From Branchiostoma lanceolatum (taxonomy: Eukaryota > Chordata > Leptocardii > Amphioxiformes > Branchiostomatidae): a stretch of DNA of 64,000 bases. The DNA lies in assembly GCF_035083965.1 (NCBI RefSeq), contig NC_089723.1:31065193-31129192 (forward strand), read 5' to 3'. The position numbers and the translations under genes are program-made. The notes beneath the pieces were generated by a model. The model was not told where the DNA came from, did not search any database, and was given only the letters and a program-made list of their open reading frames with translations. Each line of letters starts with the position of its first letter. Positions within the stretch are counted from its first letter, which is position 1. Shown piece by piece: positions 57,601-64,000 of this stretch.

Positions 57601-60600
57601 ATTGCCTTTTTGAGGCCGTAGGGGCAGTGGGTTGTTATCCACTGTGTCTTAGACATGATATTAGAAGGAGGAGCCCATGTATACCTCCATAACCAAAGCC
57701 AGGTACCCATTTCTACAAGTCACAAAAAGTAAAGTGCCTTAGTTTCCCAAGGACACAACGTCTAGCCAGGGATCAAACTTTGGCCCCAGCAGCAAGTTAC
57801 TGTACATTGTTTCTTGGAGACTTATAACATGAAAAACGAACTGAGCAAGGGAAACAGACACTGCGTAAATCAGACCAATATTCCCCTGCCATTGGTAAAG
57901 TTCAACGCTTTGTGTTGCAGCATAAAAACATGACCTCTTGTGAACTGCACTGTATCTTAAAAACAGCATCTTAAAATGGAGAGCGCACGGTGTCAAGACT
58001 TGTCAGACTGTGATGGACAGTGTGGCCGTGACTTTACTGTCAGATAGATGACACTTGTCACATCTGATCTATACATGTATGAGAATGTAAAAGCTATAGT
58101 CAGTGAATATTAGACAGAATAAGGTTAGGTTGTGAGGTGGGAGGAAGCAATCAAATGTACTGAATCCGGCAAGAAAGTGATCATCGTTCACAGCCTAACC
58201 CCAAACTGTCACATGCCCGAGCAGTGTGGAGTGAGATGGGTACAAGGAAGTCAGTGTTATATTGTAGACACTGCAAAATTGTGCGCTACTAACACACCTG
58301 TAGTGATGGCCGATTTATACTTGAACATCACAGGAAGTAATGTTCAAAATCAACATAATGGTAGGGACATACAGAATGTGTATATACACCTATTCTGTGA
58401 CAATCAATGTACATGCTATATGTATTACAAATTACAATGCAGTCTATTGGTGCACCTTTTTCAAGATCGATTCAAGGTAGCAGATAACAGTATTTTGCCT
58501 ATGGGGATTTCTATAGTTACGAACCACAAACTGACTGATGTTGACTTGGATAAAATTATAGTAGGGTGCACTAGAGAAGCAAAAAATATGATCGTGTTAA
58601 AATTGAGGGTGGAATCTACAAAATAATTGAAAAAAGTTGTGGCCTTGTAAGATTTTGACGCAATCTTTTAATTGGGGTCATTCAGAGGTCAAGAGAACTA
58701 TTGCCGACTCACCCGGAGAGTCAGCTGTAAATTTCACAAGCATTTACACTTTGACTACATGTAGTGGGCAAACTCCACACTCTTATTCATAAAATCTAAA
58801 GCTGACTTATTATACTACCATACAGTAAAGTTAATGCCTCGATAGGTTTCATGTAAAAATTTTGTGTTGAAGTGTGTTGAGATTTTTGTTGCGCTACTTT
58901 TTTTACTGCAACGTCATAGACTATGGGGGTCATGGATAAATACTGTGTTCTGGGACCTGATTGTAGATATCTCCAAAAGTTAAACGAGCCCAAAACTGTC
59001 AGGCATACACTGCAACTCCCTTTATTTTTGTAGGTGCTTATTTTCACCATAGGAGGAGAAAGGAGGTTTTTGCGGCGGTTTAAGTTTGTATATATAGTTG
59101 AAGAAATCATGAAGTGTTACAGTAGTACTAGTGTAATGACAACGCATGAAAATAAATCTAATGCAAACATTTCAAGATTAACATTTCATAGGAGAATGCC
59201 ATAATTCTTTAGATATTTGCAAAACGTGTACAAAATGTTACAACTTATAACCAAACTAACAACAGGTACACTTTTTGCATACATGTCATGTATCTCATTG
59301 TTTTCTGTTAAATAATGTGCATACCTTGTAGCACCTGTCCAGCAGCATCCTGCTCACCTGGTGCATATTGATGCCGAACAGGTAAAACGTGCGAGACGGC
59401 GCGTGGTCTGGAGTTTTTGGGATTTCCTTCATAGAGAAAACGGAAAAAAACAATCTGTAAATAGCATTAAGACGAGGATGAGGCCAAGGTCATAGGTAGT
59501 GGACAACAGATACGTCGGTTGGATTAAAGAGGCTATATGGATTGAAAAATCTACTCCGTTGCACTCAAAAAAGTTTTGGACCATACTGTAAATCGTTCAA
59601 AGCAGTTGCAAAATGAACAAATAAATGCTGTACATTGCAAAAAAAATAATTTGGAAAACGGATACTAATGTCATAGAATGCAAAGTCAATTCTGAAGTCA
59701 AGGAAGATGATGTGAAAAAACAAAAATGAAGAATCTATTATCCGGTATACCATACTCTGTGTGTTAAGTCATATGTTCAACCGTCCTGACCACATACATG
59801 TAGATTTCACAATGAAGGCAGTTTTGGCGTTCCTAGAGGATGTCATCTACATGTAATATAGATATAATTGAATAAGCATGGCCTAATGTCAAAAATAAGA
59901 TGCATCAGAATAATAAAAGAATTATAATTTCTTGATTTGAATGCCCTGAAATAATCACCCCAACAATGCCGATACAAATCTAAGCCTTCAGATGTAATAC
60001 AGTACACAGGTGGTAACGGTGTAAGTCATTAGGAGTACAGCATTCTGCCCCGTAGGCGTTATTGTGTCAAGCATTCAGTCTGGAAACCAATTGTCTGCAT
60101 CCATCTGTAGCCAGCAGTTCATCAACATAAAACAACAGCAGTCGATAAGTGACGACGGCCAACGGTTAGGCCGTTATACCTCATCTATTGTCAGCATAAT
60201 GACATTCAACAGCTATGCTCATAATTCTGCCTGGTAACCTTAGGCCATAATACAAAACTAGTGCTACCGAGGCCTTCTCACTCAGGGATGACTTCAACAC
60301 CAGGATATCTGAAGTGTGCATTCCTCAGAGGAATCACTGAGATGCAGCATTTAGTAGATTTTAAATTCATCCTTAAGGCCTTGTGTTTTTGTGTTTCTGG
60401 TTCGGCCACACCATTTTAATTTCTTGGTTAACGGAATTTTTAAAAAAAATGCTAGATTGGAAAATCAACATAAAATAGTATCTCAGAGGAAAGCTTGTAC
60501 TTTGGTGCACACGGTTTCAGGGAGTGAACAGGGTCAGGTGCAAGTTTTCACCCCAGCCTTCTGTTTTCATGATTTTTTTTGCTAAAATTTAATGTTAAAA

Positions 60601-62435
60601 TCTGTTAACCAAGAAATTAAATTGGTGTGGCCTTACGGTACTAAAACAATTAGGGTGGGTAGGTAGGGATGTTTATCTTCTTGTTGCCTTTTTAGAATTC
60701 GACCAAAGTGATACAACAGTTTAACATTGCAAAACTGGAATGCATCAGGACACTTTTCTTGTACATTATACATATTGTATATCAATGAACTGAACAAAGA
60801 AGTAAAATGTACAAAGTACATAATGATTGATTTCTTACATCAACTGTTTAAAGACCTAATCTGTTAGCAGAGTGTGAAGTTTGCAAGAAAATATGCAAGA
60901 CTTGTTGGATTGTTTTCAATTTTCATCACTTAGATGCCAGATCAAAACTTTTCTGTACCTTAAGCTTGCTAGCGGTCGACCAAAAAAAAGGGAGGGTCGA
61001 CAGGTTTTTGCTAGGGTCATTCGGGCAGCCGGAAACACAACATTTCTTTCCCTAGGCCTTACCACCACAAATACATGCTGACACTATTCTAACTTTTTCA
61101 TTTTCACAAATTACATCCTGTGACCGTATCTCCCTCTAGCCAGTCCCCATTGTCCTTGGGACTGCCTGACTTGGCACACTTGGCTATTTATGGAAAAATC
61201 CATGGGAGGACTATATTTCCAGGGGTTCGCCTGTGTCAGAACTGACATGACAAATCAACCGTAGATGTGACGACTCCTGACGTCAAAGGCATCGATCCTG
61301 GAAAGGCTCCAATAACGAGGTTGTAATAATACACGTACCTGGAGAATCATATTATAGGTTTATCCATATCACAGCCAGGTTTTCAAGTCTTGACGGATGG
61401 GTCGTTATTGCACCGCATAATCCGCATTAGATAATAGATAACACGTATTGGCTGTCCAGCTATTTTCTGCAGATATTAGGTTGATTATCTTAATAATTGA
61501 TATATGAAGCACTTTTCCCTATTCAGATCCATACAGTTGAATTGCTGGTGTTGCCAGAGGAAGATGGGGTATTTTTAGGTCATACTAATCTATAATTTCC
61601 TTGATTTTTTTACATTTTAGTATCTTGGTATCAGGACACCATGAAAACAGAGGACTAAAAGGAAAGCTTGAATATTGTGATCTGAAAGATCAACATGAAT
61701 ACAGACTCTGGTTTCAATGGCGATTTGCTTGATTTTCATCCATTAATGAAAAGATGGGAAAAATTCCTACATATCCCCACTGACCAAAAGTTCTTGTTTT
61801 CAATGCTGTCCAAAAGTAGATGGTGAAATTCTTACTACATTTTCCCTGTGACAGCATGAACCTAATGCAACACAATGTCATTCATGCATAGTGAACAGTA
61901 GTAGAGTATGTAGTCCAATAGTCAGTGACCTAGCTCCTGGACCAAGGGGAATGAACCTGTATACAATGTATACTGTATTCATCTTCTGTCTTTCCTATTG
62001 CCAGTGGGCGATTAGCTCTTTAGTCAGCTTCGTGCAGTTTGTTCGTTCAGACCCTTGTAGTGCCTAGTGGTGCATAGGTCAACAGGTTGCCTTGCTGTTT
62101 AAGTAGCAGGGTATATTCCTACAGGGAGGGGTGCTAGCCCTTCCCCTTTTAATAATGTGCTCGAGATACCTGTCCCTTCCGAAAGACAAGTGAAGCCCCA
62201 ACCAAGATGCCCTTCCCAGGATTGAACCGGAGTCTCCCAGTTACCAACTAATTGAAACCTCAACTATAGCGCTGCTACAATTTGAGCTACAGGGACATTC
62301 CTGTCTTCAGGGAGTTTAACTGGTTTATTTTCATTCCGACATTGTGCCTACCTGCATGGTAACGAAGTTCTCAGAGAATAGCTTGTACAGCAGTTCTTTG
62401 GCTTCCTTGGCTGGAATCATGGCCATATCCTCAAC
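54655..62435 (-). CDS. POLR3C: DNA-directed RNA polymerase III subunit C3 (RPC3/RPC62), last five coding exons
   Basis: Exons (minus): 62435-62352, 59426-59325, 56693-56644, 55911-55762, 54742-54655, with agreeing phases; 157 residues to the stop. The sequence reads as the C-terminus of RPC3: VEDMAMIPAKEAKELLYKLF, TPDHAPSRTFYLFGINM, RMLLDRCYKAMGNLISRREH, RRLVEKSQRVDAI, EMITPPERQQL and LDETIFLLESYL. RPC3 forms, with RPC6 and RPC7, the initiation subcomplex of Pol III that opens promoters of tRNA and 5S genes; this part contains the last winged-helix and the C-terminal coiled coil. The human protein has 534 residues, so roughly two thirds should lie beyond 64,000. The end (PGSEAMVLY) differs from vertebrate tails. 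The gene converges on the SAM-domain gene. Confidence 0.95.
54857..55029 (-). mobile_element. tRNA-derived SINE, copy A
   Basis: On the minus strand the head has a good A box (TAGCTCAATTGGTAGCGG) and B-box-like GGTTCAAATGC, followed by a body shared with the copies near 62.0-62.3 and 63.5-63.8 kb (CCTTCCGAAAG-type string, CTCAAGGTA). Extra bases between the anticodon and T arms rule out an ordinary tRNA gene. Confidence 0.72.
55950..56110. repeat. Cluster of direct and inverted CAGATTGTTTGAAACAATCT units
   Basis: At least six copies of AATCTTCAGATTGTTT or its complement occur back to back. The unit itself contains the palindrome-like AGATTGTTTGAAACAATCT. It lies in the POLR3C intron beside the 150-bp exon. 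Confidence 0.8.
58132..58626 (+). CDS. Hypothetical 164-codon single-exon ORF opposite POLR3C
   Basis: The longest non-repetitive open frame in the POLR3C introns, on the opposite strand. It has several Cys residues (CDNQCTCYMYYKLQC near 89-103), no signal peptide and no recognised domain. No splice partners, homologous copy or poly(A) signal were seen. It may be chance in AT-rich DNA. Confidence 0.2.
   Translation: MRWEEAIKCTESGKKVIIVHSLTPNCHMPEQCGVRWVQGSQCYIVDTAKLCATNTPVVMADLYLNITGSNVQNQHNGRDIQNVYIHLFCDNQCTCYMYYKLQCSLLVHLFQDRFKVADNSILPMGISIVTNHKLTDVDLDKIIVGCTREAKNMIVLKLRVESTK
60404..60632. mobile_element. MITE-like element with GGCCACACCA ends (229 bp)
   Basis: GGCCACACCATTTTAATTTC with TTGGTTAAC at the left matches the complement of GTTAACCAAG then AAATTAAATTGGTGTGGCC at the right. 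The flanks (TTC and TTA) are only a partial target duplication. In a POLR3C intron. Confidence 0.65.
62036..62297 (-). mobile_element. tRNA-derived SINE, copy B
   Basis: The minus-strand head GTCCCTGTAGCTCAAATTGT (A-box region) and GGTTCAATCCTGG (B box), then a body shared with copy C including TAGCCCTTCCCCTTT and TGTAGCAGGGTA-like strings. Located just beyond the 84-bp POLR3C exon. Confidence 0.72.
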
Positions 62436-62649
62436 CTGGAACAGAACAGTAAGGGAATTACAAACTTTACATCAAAAAGACTTTATCTTCCCATTTCTAT
62501 CTATTTACTACATACCACTATCCTAAACATGATGTTTTGTAGCAAAAGACTGTAAGGTCACAATTCAAATTATTAGTTCTGAGTTTTTGCAGGAAAATAA
62601 AGAAGTGGGTGGCAAAATGTATGCCCATAGCCTTCAAATCTGAACTCAA

Positions 62650-63320
62650 TTGTGTCTGTTCAAATTTGTGGAAAGTGTTCAATGTCAGAGCAGGACTGAT
62701 TATTTGTGCAGAAACTGTTCAGTACCAGGGCCAGGACTGTTTGATTATGTGGAAAGTATTCAGTAACAGGACTGTTTGATTATGCGGACAGTGTTCAGCA
62801 CCAGGGACAGGACTGTTCAATTGTATGGAAAGTATTCAGCACCAGGGATAGGACTATTTAATCGGTTGGAAAGAGTTCAGTACCAGGGACAGGCCTGTTT
62901 GTTTGCGTGGAAAGTATTCAGCACCAGGTACAGGACTGTTTATTTGCGTGGAAAGTGTTCAGTACCAGGGACAGGACTGTTTATTTGTGTGGAAAGTGTT
63001 CAGTACCAGGGACAGGACTGTTTAGTTGTATGGAAAGTATTCAGTACCAGGGACAGGACTGTTTGATTGTATGGAAAGTATTAGGTGCCAGGGAGAGGAC
63101 TGTTTAATTGTATGGAAACTGTTCAATACCAGGGACAGGACTGTTTATTTGAATGGGAAGTGTTCAGTACATGGGGCAGGGCAATTTATTTGGGAGGATA
63201 GTGTTCAGTACCAGGGACAGGACTGTTTATTTGCGTGGAAAGTGTTCAGTACCAGGGACAGGCCTGTTTATTTGCGTGGAAAGTATTCAGTACCAGGGAA
63301 AGGGCTGTCTATTTGACTAG
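62650..63320 (+). repeat. 41-bp minisatellite, about 16 units
   Basis: The unit is GTGTTCAGTACCAGGGACAG plus GACTGTTTATTTGCGTGGAAA, with point variants. The period is not a multiple of three, so the open frames over it are not conserved between units. In a POLR3C intron. Confidence 0.93.
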
Positions 63321-63539
63321 TTATTTATGTGAAAAGCAGTCAGGGACAGGACAAACAATTCTTTGATTTGGTTAATTTTGTGTAAGTTTTGTGGAAATGT
63401 TGACGACATGACAAAAATGTCATAAAAGTTTCGATTTCTGTCAGTCGAAGGGACGGAATGGTTGGAATTCTTGTTCATCCCAAACAGCAAAATTCTATCT
63501 AGGGACAGAAGGATGGGTGATGGAGAGAGCCCTGCAGTT

Positions 63540-63836
63540 CATTCTTTCGTTCAGACTCTTGTCTAGTGATACATACCGGTAGGGCAGCAAGTTTTCTTGC
63601 CATTTCTGTAGCAGGGTACATTCCACAGGTAGTGGTTGCTATAGCCCTTCCCCTTTAAGGTTCTCAAGGTACCTCCTCGAAAACGGAGCGCCCATTTAAC
63701 GCCCCTGCCGAAAGACGGATGCAGCCCCAACAGAGATGTCCTGACCCTGGGACTTGAACCAGCGTCTCCCAGTTACCAACTAACTGTAACCGGGAGCTCA
63801 ACTGTGAGGCTGTCACAAATTGAGCCACAGGGACAT
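63540..63836 (-). mobile_element. tRNA-derived SINE, copy C
   Basis: Head near 63,836 (GTCCCTGTGGCTCAATTTGT) and B box GGTTCAAGTCCC, with the longest version of the shared body. Same orientation as copies A and B. Confidence 0.72.
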
Positions 63837-64000
63837 GCCAAGAGCCCTGTTGTACTAAAGTAAATTTATCTATGTTCACACAGACTTTATTTTGTGTTAG
63901 GAGGTTTTGTGGTGATTTACACGGTAAGTTTAAAAATTTTGCAGTTGAAACGATACTGAAGACTTAGTACAAAAAGTAGAAGACAAAACGCATACGTCTC

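Noticed and set aside
62650..63320. Open frames of 66-96 codons with repeated YQGQ-type motifs
   Set aside because: A 41-bp minisatellite whose period breaks the frame each unit; not coding.

Overview
This window looks like nuclear DNA of an invertebrate deuterostome, most likely an amphioxus (Branchiostoma). That assignment is an inference. It rests on spliced genes with long repeat-filled introns, a Pol III subunit C3 tail that reads like animal POLR3C, many short inverted-repeat transposons, tRNA-derived SINEs and frequent TACATGTA strings. Gene models below were built by hand from GT-AG (one GC-AG) sites, keeping reading phase across every intron; there are no transcripts to confirm them.

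Left third (1-34.5 kb): a mirror-image locus. A 10-exon, 820-codon gene of the animal Tnp2 (CACTA/EnSpm-like) transposase family runs leftward from 13,991 to 680 with all exon phases compatible. Divergent from it, 349 bases away, a 12-exon gene (14,341-22,507) encodes a BEN-domain protein with a five-fold tandemly duplicated exon and a large exon made of about 37 eight-residue repeats. Farther right the pattern repeats in opposite order: a leftward gene (31,276-28,842) whose N-terminus resembles the RFX DNA-binding domain, divergent from a second Tnp2-family copy (31,516-34,445) that lacks its catalytic middle, is cut by a pogo-like transposon and carries a frameshift. Thus each transposase-family copy sits head-to-head with a gene for a predicted DNA-binding protein.

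Middle (34.5-46.8 kb): no confident gene. It holds a PIF/Harbinger-like element, two striking palindromes (one is a perfect 108-bp palindrome flanked by a 9-bp duplication), a foldback structure enclosing an exon-like coiled-coil segment, a SINE and minor duplications.

Right third (46.8-64 kb): a small three-exon SAM-domain gene (46,786-49,280, plus) converges on the last five coding exons of POLR3C (62,435-54,655, minus; upstream exons lie beyond the window). Between them lies a block of tandem repeats (about 765-bp and 127-bp units) with a Harbinger element inserted. POLR3C introns carry SINEs, a MITE and a 41-bp minisatellite.

Mobile DNA elsewhere includes a degenerate head-to-head Penelope-like element inside intron 2 of the intact Tnp2-family gene, itself invaded by a DNA transposon, and two pogo-like elements of one family.
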